Below are positions 22,354 through 34,827 of a stretch of 64,000 nucleotides of DNA, piece after piece (the first letter of the stretch is position 1; the number at the start of each line of letters is the position of its first letter). The notes beneath the pieces were generated by a model that saw only the letters and a program-made list of their open reading frames with translations, searched no databases and was not told the origin of the DNA. Source of the stretch: Misgurnus anguillicaudatus (taxonomy: Eukaryota; Chordata; Actinopteri; Cypriniformes; Cobitidae); contig NC_073353.2 of NCBI RefSeq assembly GCF_027580225.2, positions 36,491,001 to 36,555,000 on the forward strand, written 5' to 3'. Position numbers and translations under genes: made by a program.

Positions 22354-23433
22354 ATGAACCATTTCTTTCTTACATTTTATAGTCTAAAGATTCTTTTGTA
22401 AAACAGAAATGTTGATTGGATGTTAAAGCTTCTCTATGGAACCGTAATTCCAAAAACTGCCTTTTCTATGGTATTGTGTAGCACTCTTATGCATGCCGTG
22501 AAGAAAACATGTCGTGACGACAGTAGGATGGTGTGTGACACCTCTGTTTGTAACAAACAGGATGAATGACTCACATGGTTTAATCACTGCTTCCGTTCTT
22601 TCTGAACATGTAAGTTCACCTCAAAAGTAACACTGTGTCGTTATTTACTCACAGTCACATCCATCCAAACTGTGCGCGGTTATATTATTTAGTTCAAAAC
22701 ACAAAATCTCAGCTCTGAATGAAATACACGCTAAGATTTTTTACAACAGTGTATTGAGCACAGCTGCAGCCCACCTCTGTCCATCTCCATTGCCACCCAT
22801 ACGGATCCCACGAGCCTCAAAGTGTTTTTTCCTCATTCAGAATCCATGATGAGATAAACCCATGTCTACCTCAGCACGAGACAGAGGTCTGTGGCTCCTT
22901 GTCTGTATTAGGGGGTCTTTGTAGAGGGCCCTCGAATCTAAAGTCCTCTCACAGGACCCCATCTACCATCTGCTGTCTAATCAAAGCACTGATTAAAAGC
23001 TTCAGCACTTAGCTGTGTCATCCAGACAATTAACGCCACTCTGTATCAGTCGCCGATGCCCCGCTCACCGCTGCCGCATTCGGTCGTAGACCTGCAGAGC
23101 GGAGGGCTCGTAATACTCACCGCACCGCCTCAGGGATGTGGAATCAGATAATGGCTGTGGACCGAAGCGAACAGACCCGACAGTCGGACTGATGAGAGCT
23201 AATGATCCTGTGCTAATTACTACACGTCTAAAGCATACGAGAATGACGAATGTAATGGACAGATGAGAACCATCACAGAACATCAGTTTGGAATAGTTAG
23301 GTAACAGCACAGTTAGGCAAATCTGGTAAGTGTTTTAGATAGAGTTACTAAACTTGAATAATGAGGTTTTCCTAGACTTATCTTGTTGTTCGTGATTTTG
23401 TTTTAATAAAACAATTGCACCACAAAAAATAGC
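22354..23433. other. Apparently single-copy stretch
   Basis: No repeat ends recognised. 22740-23310 has mixed composition with few duplications (AAGCACTGATTAAAAGCTTC, CAGACAATTAACGCC), which fits unique, possibly conserved non-coding DNA. The 81-codon minus-strand ORF at 23065-23310 has no recognisable motif. Confidence 0.3.
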
Positions 23434-24239
23434 CAGGGTTTCCCGCAGCATATTTGAGTTAAGGCGGCCCGCCTAAGCTTGGAAACCCTACCGCCTCGTC
23501 CAAAAACAAAACAAACAAAAAAATCGCTGCACAAAAAACTGTCAAGTGCATCTCGGAGAATAGTGCACCACACAGCCGAAATGAGAAAGACGTGGTCCGG
23601 ACTGTCAGTGTCTGTAGCAGGGGTCTCCAACCTTTTTATGAGCAAGGGCTACCACAATAGATAAAACAATCTGGAGGGCTACATTTTGATATAGTCTCCT
23701 TAAAACCTTTTGTTTTATTTGTTTATTTTATTTTATTTGACTTGTTTATATGTTTTAGTATTGTTTAAAATTTTTACATACGTAAACCAAGCCAAGCTAA
23801 TATAAAAAAATATGTAATGAATAAATATTACAGTTGAGACTATTAATAGAATGTGCTTTGGCGGGCACCTCACACACTGTAAAATGTAATAAGTTGAGTT
23901 TACTTAAAAAAGTGAGGAAACTGATTGCCTCATAATTTTAAGTAAGTTAGTGTATTGCTTTTAAGTTGGCAAAACTTTATATTATTTGTAGCCTAAACTT
24001 ATTCATCAAGTAAGGTAGAGTATTGATTTTAAGTTGTCAAAACTTAACAGTACAAGTAGACTAAACTTATTAATCAAGTAAAGTTAAGTACTCTTTACTT
24101 AAAATCATTAGTTGAGATAACTTCTTTTTATTGTTCACTTTACTTGTAAATATAAGGAAACTGATTGCCTTACATTTGTAAGTAAGCTGAACTAACAAAA
24201 ATGAGTAAAGCCAAAAAGCAACAAAATGAGGTTAAAACA

Positions 24240-24245
24240 TTTATT
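24240..24245 (-). terminator. Possible polyadenylation signal of the small gene
   Basis: AATAAA on the minus strand, about 615 bases beyond the stop codon at 24860. The only support is the motif and its position. Confidence 0.25.
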
Positions 24246-24283
24246 TTAAACATGTTAACCGTGTACAAAGTAAAACATTTTTG

Positions 24284-24284
<1 letters not shown>

Positions 24285-24324
<40 letters not shown>
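24285..24324. repeat. (CA)n microsatellite
   Basis: 20 CA units. The two overlapping ORFs through it are artefacts. Confidence 0.95.
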
Positions 24325-24327
<3 letters not shown>

Positions 24328-24370
24328 CAAGAAAGGGGTTTGTGTTCAGTCACCCATCAATCTGGATACC

Positions 24371-24780
24371 CAAAATGCCACAATAGACCTAAGACAGTCT
24401 TGTTTCTGTTATTACAAACACAATGAACACACCTTGACAAACAAATTCAAAACTAGTTTTTTTTGTGACTGCAGTTTTGGTTTTGTATCCAGGTTGGCAT
24501 GTGACTGATAAAAAATCACAAATTGCATCAACAGACCTACAGTAACAATCTTGTTTCTGCCATCAGAAATACGCAAAATACATCTTAACTAAAACATCAA
24601 AGTTTTGCAGCAATTCAAGTTGAGTTTTTCTGGAACTTGTATCCAGGCTGACAAAAAATAAAAACCCCAAAATGCAACAGATCTACAGTAACACGGACTT
24701 GTTTCACACAAAACACACTACTTCACATTAGTATGTTTTGTAGTGATGGCAGTTTTGACTTTAGTGATTTGTGCCCCAGG
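24371..24780. repeat. Degenerate tandem triplicate, period about 150 bp
   Basis: Three unit starts at about 24371, 24517 and 24668 share CAAAATGC or AAATTGC, AGACCTAC or AGATCTAC, AGTAACA and CTTGTTTC, and GTATCCAGG follows in two of them. Would lie in the 3' untranslated region of the small gene. Confidence 0.5.
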
Positions 24781-24859
24781 GAAAGAAAAACCCTGTGAAT
24801 CAACTCAAAATAAGCTGTGAAGAGGTACTCCATATTTAAAACAACGATCAGTCCAAAAA

Positions 24860-27508
24860 CTAAACACATGGCATGTGATACTTTCTCAAGTCCATCCATG
24901 GCTGTGACACCCTACCAAATAATTGCTGTAAACCATGTGGAGAAATGGGTCTGTCCTCCGGCACCAGACTGAGAATTCCTATTGATAGTTGAGGTGGGTC
25001 ACCATCACAGTCCTAATAAGATAGAAACGCAATATTAATATACATTCTCATAATACAAATGCAAAGTAGATGTGTCATTTAAAATTTTAAACTGTTCAAG
25101 GTGATGTTACTAGTTTTTGAAGTGACACTTAAATTTGTAACAGTGCTTCAGTTGGAATTGCCAATAATAATTTGGACCTTTCAGCAGAAGCTTCTTTCCT
25201 GGTGGTGCAAAAACATCATTGGAACATATTTAATTAATAATATCTTGTTAGAAAACTCTTCTATAGGTAAGGTATATTGTATAGGCAGCAGGTTGTTTTT
25301 GCAGAAATAATCCCCAATAGTGTGATCAGGACTCTGTGTCAAGCAGAGGGTCTTCTATCAAACTGAAGGGGCTTATTTCATGATAACAACCTGCTGTCTG
25401 TGCATTATCCCACTTGTTATGTGGCTATTTTACTCTTAAGGTAAGCAACATTAAATATTTATTTGAACTATTTTATTAGCTTATTTTTAACAAATACAGA
25501 AAAACCTGTTTATTTTCAGTTTTAAGACAAGACGTTCAAATGTCACAAACACAATATTTGGTTTAATCATTTGTAACTATAACATCATATGTTATTAAAA
25601 GACATTTGATTTAATTTTGTGTATTATTAAACTGTACCTGTCAAAATTATTTCCAGCATACGGGTTACAGCGTGTTTAAGCGGTTCTAATCTGTTTTGAA
25701 TATATCTGAATGTAGTCGAATGTGGACAGCTCAAAACGGTTTACACACTGTTAACACCTGTATTAAGCTTTTTTCACTCATAATGCGATAAACCAAAACC
25801 CATAGTGTCATGTTGATGTATTTCGCTACTGTCAGGTATACATCTCAGACTGATCTTTGAATATCTGATGTTTTGCTTTCTTTATAATTTTTGAATTGGT
25901 TATGTAATTGGCATAAAACCTTTACCTGGCAAATAAATTATGTTTTCATTTATTCACAGCATTTATCAGAAGTTATTGATTCTCTTAATTGACAGAATAA
26001 CTCAATGGCGGGGAAAGAATTCAAAACTACAATACAAATTTCTCGCTAGAAATGCAACCAAAAGTGAAAATATTACTTTATTTACACTAAATGTGTGCTC
26101 AGTTGCTTTCTTGGCCACCATTTTATTTTATTGAACTCAACCAGGCTCGACCAATCCTGAGCATGCTCACGCATAGAATTGTGGGACAAAAGGATGTGCC
26201 TTGGTGCCTTTAATTATCTTCTATTTACACATTATTTCTTTAAAGGACAAGTTCTGTATTTTACACTTAAAGCCCTGTTTTCAGATTGTTTATGATGAAA
26301 TAGAACGGTTTTGACTGAAATGTCGACATATGCGGCTGCCCCGAGAATTTTCAGGTGTTTGTGTTTCACCTCCCACCTTTACAATGGGTTTAATGGTGCA
26401 CTGGAACAATCCTAAAATGCATTAAACTTTCGTTTACAAAGACGTGAAACTCACCGAGTGGTCAGGGGTGTTCACTGGTATGCTCACGCAAAAATCGCTG
26501 CAAAATACGCATTCCAACAGGTTTTATCGTAGTTTTTGCCAACTCCATTGACTTGTATTAGATGTGCTGTGAGGTACAGTATTACTCCGCGCCGGGAACT
26601 TTGTTTCTATTCTTGCAATTGGCAATGGCGGATTAGTGCCACCAACTGGGCTGGAGTGTCTATATTCAAGCTCTAAGCGGAAGAATGTTCGGGTGTGAGG
26701 CGTTTGGAAAAATAGGTCCAGAAGTTAACAACGAATGCTAAAACACCTGTTGGAAAGCATCTTTTGCAGCGATTTTTGTGTGAGCACATCAGTGAACACC
26801 CCCGACCACTCAGTGAGTTTCACGTCTTTGTAAACGAAAGTTTAATGCATTTTAGGAAGGATTGTGCACCATTAAACCCATTGTAGAGGTGTGAGGCGAA
26901 ACACAACACCAGAAAATTCTCAGAGCAGCCGCATATGTCGAAATTTCAGTCAAAACCGTTCTATTTCATCATAAACAATCTGAAAACAGGGCTTTAAGTG
27001 TAAAATACCGAACTTGTCCTTTAATAATGCTAATTAAATGCTAACACAAAAATTAGGACATCTCATATTGATTAAACGAGAAGAATACTAACCATGTTTG
27101 TTTTCAGGAAGTCTGTAGTGTCTTCCGCAAGAAGGATAGCAAGACCACGGAGAACTACCTTCCACCGAGCAGTGACATCAGTGATGTTCTGACAAATAAT
27201 ACATAAAACATTGAGATCAACAGTCAGAACAGATTACTTAAAAGTTAACAAATGGACTTAAACTATTTAAAACAAACAAACAAACAAAAACACTTACTAG
27301 ATTTCTTTTCTTTCATTCAAAATCTTCAAAAACAATGTTTAGCAAGGGATGAGAACAATTCTTGCTTGAGGTTTTTGCTTGCGACTTGGTTGTACTCCAC
27401 AGTAACGTTACTATATGAAAGAAGGATAACAAAAGAAACAACATATCAAGATATAAAAAGTTTTTACATGCCCTAAATAAAATGTGTGTTAATTACCTGA
27501 CTTTCCAT
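24860..27508 (-). CDS. Small spliced gene inside a transposon (86 codons in three coding exons)
   Basis: Minus-strand model. A 5' non-coding exon ends at 28205 with donor GAG|GTAAGT. Exon 2 (27545-27497) follows a TATTATTTAG acceptor and holds the ATG at 27508, then donor CAG|GTAATT. Exon 3 (27188-27093, 96 nt) lies between TTTGTCAG and donor ATG|GTTAGT. The last exon (25012 to stop 24862-24860) follows the pyrimidine-rich acceptor TTTCTATCTTATTAG. All coding junctions are phase 0 and the frame is unbroken. The peptide starts MESQNITDVTARWKVV, goes through RGLAILLAEDTTDFLKTNM, and the last exon starts DCDGDPPQLSIGILSLVPED. This resembles, from memory, the C-terminal part of a large fish family of uncharacterised proteins often auto-named SAM-domain-containing protein 3-like; the usual last part of that family is missing and replaced by a tail ending YHMPCV. 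An earlier in-frame ATG in exon 1 meets a stop in exon 2, so it would be an upstream ORF. It could be a captured gene fragment or a degenerate relic. Expression is unknown. Confidence 0.45.
25284..25401. repeat. Short inverted repeat in an intron of the small gene
   Basis: GGCAGCAGGTTGTT at 25284 faces AACAACCTGCTGTC at 25385-25398, enclosing about 90 bases. Confidence 0.5.
26240..27024. mobile_element. Level 4: TTAA fold-back element
   Basis: TTAA at both ends, ends AGGACAAGTTC and GAACTTGTCCT. Arms of about 300 bp are near-perfect inverts (for example GTTTACAAAGACGTGAAACT and its inverse), with a unique loop at about 26545-26725. It sits in the last intron of the small gene. Confidence 0.85.
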
Positions 27509-29162
27509 GAAGGGTATGCGCTCTCTTCAAAGAAATAAGCTCCTGCTAAATAATAATAATATACAATTAACATAGTATTGATTGATAGATACTAAAAAGC
27601 AATTGTAAAAACAACATTTTTAGCATTCACTCTATAAACTTAAAACTTTTTATAAAGCACATCTCTTATTTAACATAACTTGGCATTTTAAGGTATGAAA
27701 TTATTAATGTTTTTTCTCCAGAGGTGGGTAGAAACATGCTTACTGTCTGCATTACATTGACTTGAGTAACAATTTTGAAAGCACCTACTTTAAAGGTGCT
27801 ATTTTACCTTTTATAAGCAGTTCTAAGCATTTTCATGTAGTTTATTATTATAAACCACACCAACACGAATTATAAACTCACTAATTAAGCAGTTTTTCCA
27901 TTGCATACTTTTACTTTTACTCAAGCAGTTATTACTATAAGGCTTAACTTTAACTAACTTTTTATATAATTACATTTTTACTCAATCTACCTCTGCATAT
28001 TAGTTACTTATGTCTGTTGAACGAAAATATGTTTATCTTTAAACATACATGATTAGCAGTTGTTGGATTGCTAATTGTGATCAAATAGCATGCATCAGTT
28101 TTATTATTACCGACAAAATATTACTGTTTACAAACTGTGATTGTAATATTGCGATAAAAACGTAGCAATTAAGAAATAAAAATGATATATAAGCACAAAC
28201 TTACCTCCTCATGCTCTTATCCGACCATGTGCTGTTGTCGTCTTCTTCAGTTGACCACTCAGTTAAGCCACCACTTACTCCTTGGGAGCATTACTGCCAC
28301 CTACTGTGCAGTCATCCTTTTTGAAAATACTTGAAATTTTAAGTTGAGCTAAATTAATCTGTTAAGTTTAATCAAGTTGACTTGAGTTTGCATATAAAAA
28401 AGTTGGGATTACTTAGTTAAACTAAGTAAGGTTAACAAACTTAATTAAATAAGTTAAGTTTACTTAATCTTTTTAGTAAGCTCAGCTATTACATTTTACA
28501 GTGCAGACTCTGTGCGGGCTACCTGGTGCCCGCGGGCACCACGTTGGTGACCCCTGGTCTGTAGGATAACTAGCCAGTTAATAAAACGCGTGTCCGTGAC
28601 AACTGTAAGTGGACTTATGTTTTGGGTTTATTTAAGCCTGTTAGTGTATAAGTCTACAGTTCTTGCAGTTTTAAAGTAAGTTAACTGGTGATTTTGTTGT
28701 TTGAGCAACCTTCTAGGGTTTCACGTGCCTGTTGATTAGATATAATTGTTGAGCACTCTTGCTCAGTTTATTTATGTACATTATTTACACAGTAGTTACA
28801 CTCCTTTAAGATAATGAAATTAATAGTGGGAAATAATCAGTTTTTACAATTTTTGCGCTATCTATCATTGTTCGCTTGACGTTCTACAACATCTGCTTCA
28901 GTTTGTGTTTATTAACCCTTTAGTTTCACTTCATCACGCAGCTATTCCCGTTAGAGGTAAAAATATTTAATTCATTAATAATCTAGTATGTGTTCATTTT
29001 TTGTCATAGTTTCTTTAAAGTTAAGTTTTATTTGAGTGTTTTATTTCATTTATTTATTTCATTAAAATATTTTAATTTTCATCGTGACGCATACTCCCCT
29101 CTGCCCCACCCACTCGCCCAACCCTACCACCATAACTAACAAATTTTCTGCGGGAAACCCTG

Positions 29163-29754
29163 ATAGCAATACAAAAAAAAGGCTAACCAATGAAACATTT
29201 TTGATTTAAGCATAAGTTGACATGTTTCTAATATAATACTGTATGATCTTCCCAAAACCAACCAGCATCACCCAGCAATTGTTCCTGTACAGTAGCTATT
29301 TAAAGTTGCATTAGCAAACTAAAAGTTGTGGGTTCAATTCCCAAACACATCTTGAATGCACCGTAAATCGCCTTGAATAAAAGCATCTGAAATCTGACAC
29401 ATGAATAAGATGCCAAATTACAACGAAAGTATTGCTCTGCCTCAATGTAAAATCATAAACAACATGGACAATAAATATAGAGCAATAAAAAGCAACATCT
29501 CTGCTGGCATTCCTTACATTTGCATTTATTTATGGTAAACTTTGTGGCAAAAGATGTGAAACAAAATGTGCCCCACATATTTATTAAACACTAACAGACA
29601 TCTAGACATCTATTCATTTAAATGCACAATGTAAATGAAGTAAAACTAAACACAAATCACTGCATCTGTTTTGTCAGCACGTTAAAACAACCATGCATTA
29701 CACGCTTGTGGAAGCCAATAATAAAAGACTGAAAGGGATGAATATCCTAATACA
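29163..29754 (+). other. Stretch with a SINE fragment at about 29300-29400
   Basis: GGTTCAATTCCCAA (29331-29344) is a B-box-like word, followed by CTTGAATGCACCGTAAATCG and TGAATAAAAGCATCTGAAAT, the fish SINE tail. Otherwise nothing recognised. Confidence 0.5.
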
Positions 29755-29948
29755 TAATTTTTCACTCTCATGTTGTTACAAACCTTTCTAAATATTTTTT
29801 TCTGATGAACACAAAGGACGATATTTTGAGGAATGTTTGTAACCAAACCGATCATAAACACATTTCACTTCCATAGTAAGAAAAAAAGGATGCTGTGGAA
29901 GTAAATGGGGCCTATTTACTTTCATTTTTGGGTGAACTTTCCCTTTAA
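29755..29948. mobile_element. TTAA-type element, right part (..GGTGAACTTTCCCT)
   Basis: Contains AGGAATGTTTGTAACCAAAC and ends TTGGGTGAACTTTCCCTTTAA, a very common cyprinid fold-back family (Angel-like, name tentative). The left end is missing. Confidence 0.6.
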
Positions 29949-30086
29949 CTGCTTTCAAAGCATATTTATTTCTGAAAAGCTCTAAAGTTTGATCAGCCAA
30001 CTGGCTTAATCTGAAGATGAAATAAAAAATTAAAAAGAACACTTTCTAAAATAAAAGCAAGTGTACTATTTTGTCTTCATGACTGT

Positions 30087-30650
30087 TTAAAGTGCACCTA
30101 TTCCGTTGCTAAAAAGCGCTATTTTTTGTATTTGGTATAATACACTGTGTTTGCGTGGTTTATGGTTAAAAAAGGCACATTATTTTCCACATACCGTACA
30201 TTTTGTAGCTCCAGATTTCCCTCTCTTCCTGAAATGCACGGATTTTGTAAACAACTCATCGTTTTGAAAAGTGATGTGTCCCTGATTGGACAGCAAATCT
30301 TTACGTTGTGATTGGCTTGAATACCTCTGACGTCAGCAGGAAATGTGACGCTCCTTACCATGTTTAAAGGTTTGCTCACAATGCAATGCTAACAGGAGTT
30401 AAATTACAGGCTGTGAGTCAAAGCAGGAAGAATTATGATAATGTCGGTCTTCTCTACATCACCAATCCTAGGAAGTAAACTGTTGCGTACCATCCGTGTG
30501 TTTGTTGTAGTCCAAGAAAAGAGATTTACGTTGGAGACAATAACTCGCGCCACTGTTTATTTTGGGGTACGTATCTTTTGCTTATAGTTAACATGTACTA
30601 ACACACACTTACACTTAAGGAAATGTAAACACGTGAATCAGACAATAGGT
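30087..30650. mobile_element. TTAA-target element (AGTGCACC end), copy B
   Basis: Starts TTAAAGTGCACCTATTCCGT. It parallels copy A (3460-4264) over about 550 bp, including GAAATGTGACGCTCCTTACC, and lacks the insertion that A has at 3891-4218. The right end is not clear. Confidence 0.6.
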
Positions 30651-31113
30651 GCTTTGTGAGTGCACTAGATTTAACTAGATCTGAACTTTTATCTAAATGA
30701 GCAATAGGCAATGTTTGCTTTAGCAAGAGCCATTATGAATAAATATATATTCTTCTCTATGAGTCGTCTCTCATACACATAAGCATATTTACACATTGCT
30801 TCATTGACACCAAATCCCAGAGTTCCACTAATCTCCATTTATACTCATCCCATGTCCTCATGGGAAAGCACGTGGCCCTAAAATTGCTTTATTCCTGTTT
30901 TAGCCTTCGCTCATGTCTGAGGATCGACTGCTGCCGTATAGCTAGACGTCCTGAGGGAACGAACTTGTCTTTGTGTGACACAGTTTCATCCAAAAGTTCT
31001 ACTTCTAAAGTCCCTCTTCACCAGGACATCTACATTTTAACATAAAGAATCAGGATGTAGCAAATTAAATATGTTTGAAATTAGCTAGTTGGTAGTTGTC
31101 AAGATGGTTGATC
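30651..31113. other. Stretch without recognised gene
   Basis: No transposon ends seen. The 61-codon ORF at 30860-31045 has no recognisable motif. Confidence 0.25.
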
Positions 31114-31470
31114 TTAAGGGATTACTCCACTTTGTCTTTCTTTATCAGTCAAAAAGAAATTCATTTTTTTTTTAAGAAATCATCCCAGGGTTTTTCTCCA
31201 TATAGTGGACTTTAGTGGACCTCAACAGTTTACAGTTTCAATGCAGCTTCAAAGGGCTTAAAACAATCCCAACCGATGCATAAGAGTCTTCGATGCGAAC
31301 CACAACTTCTCGTTTGCACTAGCTGTGTAACGCGTCAGCGCGACCTTAAATATTACGTAATCACTTCGAAAGGTCATGTTACATTATGTGAAACATTAAT
31401 TAGTTAATTCAACATACAACAACGTCGGAACGGTCCGCTTTCTCCACACATGTAGTTGTAAACACTGGAG
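31114..31470. mobile_element. One arm of a TTAA fold-back element (GGGATTACTCCAC)
   Basis: TTAAGGGATTACTCCACTTTG start, then CAACAGTTTACAGTTTCAAT, AACGCGTCAGCGCGACC and ACAACAACGTCGGAACGG, an arm I recognise from abundant cyprinid fold-back repeats. The other arm is absent. Confidence 0.5.
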
Positions 31471-31509
31471 TGGTCATTTCGCATATCACAAGGTTAGTGT
31501 AAGACGACC

Positions 31510-31672
31510 TTTACAAAAATTAACCATGGTTTTACTACATTTAAAAAAAAAAATATGGTTACTGTAGTTTTGACAACTATGGTTTTCGAAAACTGCTGAT
31601 AGTAATAAATACACCAAAAAACATGGTTTCTACACTTTTACAACAATAAAACCATGGTTAATTTTTGTAAGA
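31510..31672. mobile_element. Palindromic MITE, TTACAAAAATTAACCATGGT ends
   Basis: Ends TTACAAAAATTAACCATGGT and ACCATGGTTAATTTTTGTAA are inverts. A second copy is at 34637-34820. Confidence 0.8.
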
Positions 31673-32161
31673 GAAGTTGTGGTTTAAAAGTACATATATT
31701 TTTTTTTTTGCGAAAAATATGATTGTTTCACTAGATAAGACATTTGATGTTGTTAATAAGATCTTGTTTAAAGCATTTTATATTTACTCATTTATTTAAA
31801 ACATTAAAGTGCATTAGTGGATTATAGCAGATTAGCCCAAGTCAATCAATTATCATATAGTTCACTTTTGAAAGAAATTGCTGACTGAACGATTTTAACC
31901 AAATGCAACAGATTTACAAACAAAAAATATTATATTAAAAACAAAAAAGTTTCCCATTAAAAATATATTATTGCCTTCTCTTTTAATGTAGTTATATTAG
32001 ACTTGAGGACTAAAAAGTGCATTTAATCTTGCCACATAAAGTGCTTGTCTGCAACCTAGTGCAAACAGTGCCACAACAATACAATGTACTACAAAACTTG
32101 TATGTAAGTGGAATCATGTTCCCTTGACCTTTTAGGGTACATTTATTTTTGTGCTCCTCCT
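31673..32161. other. Stretch without recognised gene
   Basis: AT-rich, nothing recognised. Confidence 0.25.
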
Positions 32162-32306
32162 TTAAAGGGATAGTTCACCCCAAAATAAAAATACTGTCTT
32201 CATATAATCACCCTCATGTTTAGCAGTAGTAGAAACTCATACAGGTTTAGATCAACATGATGGTGAGTAAATGATATTGTCATTTGTGGGTGAACTATCC
32301 CTTTAA
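32162..32306. mobile_element. Short TTAA fold-back element, complete
   Basis: TTAA at 32162 and 32303; ends AGGGATAGTTCACCC and GGGTGAACTATCCCT. 145 bp, Angel-like in form. Confidence 0.85.
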
Positions 32307-32543
32307 ATAAGTATTTCAGAAAGTCCAATATATGTATATATATATATAGGCCTGTATAAGAGGATGAATTTAGAGACACAGAATCCTGCCAGTGCAATAG
32401 TTACTGTTAAAAGCACAGCTGAGGCACTGTATACTCTTAGCTCATTAAAAACCCTCTTAGGAAAACTGCATCTCAAATTCATCCCCCTTAAAAGAGGCAA
32501 TGCAGGTGCATTCTGCAAGGCAAAACAATGCATAAATCACATA

Positions 32544-32973
<430 letters not shown>

Positions 32974-34636
32974 GTTTAACTCTAGGGGAGCTGAAATTTT
33001 TGCATATTTTCCAAAAAAAGTGTATTTTAACGCAACCAAATATTTGTGTGAAGTTAAGATCTATCAAAAATAATACATGATCAAAAATGAATAATTTGAG
33101 ATATGGTCTGGTCTGTTCATGATAATATTAAAAATATATTTTTAGTTTCCTAATGTAAACAAACGTAAAATGTACGATCTGTGTCCTAAAGCAAAACCAG
33201 TTGAGAAACATCACCCAATCGGCTAGCTAAACATCCTGACCCATCCCTAACAAAAGCCCATCAGAGTCTGAAACAGCACACAACATGATACCAATCTGAG
33301 TGTTATAATCCATTACCGTGTCCTCCATCAGGGAAAAGCACATATTCATTATTGAATATGGAAGCTTATGAACTGCTGAAGAGAAACAGCATGCATTATG
33401 GATGAGGAATCTCCAGTCTGATGGATTCGGATCGGGTACCTGGAAATGTCCTGCCAGAAACTGTAAAGGCTTCTAAAAGTAAACAGTGAGGAAACAGCTG
33501 GCACGAAGTCTCCTTATCGACGTGAAGCTTTTAAAACTCAAATCGAACTGTCCGTAAAAATGAATAGTTCTTTAAATACTGCTGTAGAGGGCAGTGATGC
33601 AAAATCTGTTGCGCTATTAAAGCTATGCTACAGAAAGAGGGGGGGTAGTAGTCACAAATTTTTCATCTGCTTTATTCTGACATTTAGAAACACAATGCAA
33701 TGATAATGTAGTACTTTCACCCTTTCAGTTTTTAAAGAATTACTTTCCCAAGCGAGGAAAAGTACAGTGGAAAAACAAAGAGGTGTGTTTGGAGAGCTGA
33801 CAGAACTCAAACGCTGAACAATAAACCAGCACATTCCAGGTAATTACCAGTTATTAGTCAATTCTTACATGTGGGTACCTATGACGTCAAAACTGTACCT
33901 TCCCAGAGTCTCTTTTTCCTTCGAGCTTTTTGCATAACACAGTTTTTGGCAGTCATCTCAGGTCATAAGATAACAGGCAGAACAGGACCTGCCTAAATCT
34001 ATTCTCACACATTTAGTCTCAGGGTTGTTTTTAGAAAGTACTAAACATATGCAATGAATTCAGGCTTAAAACTCAAACATACAGTAAAGTTTCCATTAGG
34101 ATTTAATTTTCCATAAAGGATCATTTCAGCCTGGTCTTTGATGAAAAAACGTTATACTAAATATCAAAGTTTAAATTTGTCTTGACTTGCTTAATAAAAA
34201 TTGTTGCACACTGCGAAATGTAAATCGATCATGAAACATAAATCTTATTTAACCAATAAATACACAACATCAAAACTATGTCACCTCAGTTTATAAATGA
34301 TCAGTTCATGATCTTAGGATTTACCTTCGCAGATGTCCGGATAACAAATAGCTGCTTCAGTTCTGACTAGGCTGTGACGAAAGCAGAGAGCTTTCACAAG
34401 AATCCCACCTTAAATCTGTTTGTTTTGCACTTCCATGCATGCCGTAAAAAGATCCAGAAGGATTTTGGGTTGAGCCCGTGATGAGCTCATGAAATCTGGA
34501 TCCCATCTGACACAAACTCTCTCCAGTTGCATCTAATCTGCACTGCTGCAGGTGCCAGGAAACAAACTTGACAAAAATGACTTGCTGTTTTTTTTTTGGT
34601 GGGCAGCAATGTGTATGTCGGGTCCATAAAACTTTC
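32974..34636. other. Apparently single-copy stretch
   Basis: No repeat ends recognised over 1.6 kb, one of the longest such stretches in the window. No ORF above 60 codons with a known motif. Candidate unique sequence for conservation tests, for example 33350-33480 and 34370-34560. Confidence 0.3.
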
Positions 34637-34820
34637 CCTTACAAAAATTAACTATGTTTTACGTGGTGAAAGTGTAGTAACCATGTTTTGTTTGGTGTAT
34701 TGATTACTATTAGCAAAACCATGGTTTACAATTTGTTTATTTTGTGGTAACCGTGGTTTTACTACAGTAACCATGTTTTTGCTTTACCTGTAGTAAAACC
34801 ATGGTTAATTTTCGTAAGGG
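34637..34820. mobile_element. Palindromic MITE, second TTAACCATGGT copy
   Basis: Pairs with 31510-31672: left TTACAAAAATTAACTATGTT, right AAACCATGGTTAATTTTCGTAA (split as AAACCATGGTT AATTTTCGTAA). Internal words GTAACCATG recur. Confidence 0.75.
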
Positions 34821-34827
34821 TTGCATG

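Larger units (their letters stand above)
23875..28503 (-). mobile_element. Level 3: 4.6-kb CACTGTAAAATGTAATA element carrying a small gene
   Basis: Ends CACTGTAAAATGTAATAAGT and (inverse) CACTGTAAAATGTAATAGCT; the similarity goes on as TTAAGT-rich subterminal sequence on both sides. The 2-bp CA flanks both ends; the second copy of the host at 43921 shows the site without the insert (CACCTCACAGAC). Carries spliced exons on the minus strand, a (CA)n tract, a degenerate 150-bp triplicate and a nested TTAA palindrome. Confidence 0.7.
23618..28556. mobile_element. Level 2: hAT element, TSD GTCTGTAG
   Basis: Ends CAGGGGTCTCCAAC and GTTGGTGACCCCTG, with perfect 8-bp duplications GTCTGTAG (23610-23617, 28557-28564), the hAT signature. 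Own sequence is 23618-23874 and 28504-28556. Its internal part, including TATTAATAGAATGTGCTTTG, recurs at 43766-43945. Confidence 0.85.
23434..29162. mobile_element. Level 1 of a four-level nest: CAGGGTTTCCCGCAG element
   Basis: Exact inverted ends CAGGGTTTCCCGCAG and CTGCGGGAAACCCTG. ATAGC lies on both sides (23429-23433, 29163-29167), read as a 5-bp duplication. Own sequence is only 23434-23609 and 28565-29162; the rest is insertion. hAT-like end, but the short duplication is unusual. Confidence 0.7.
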
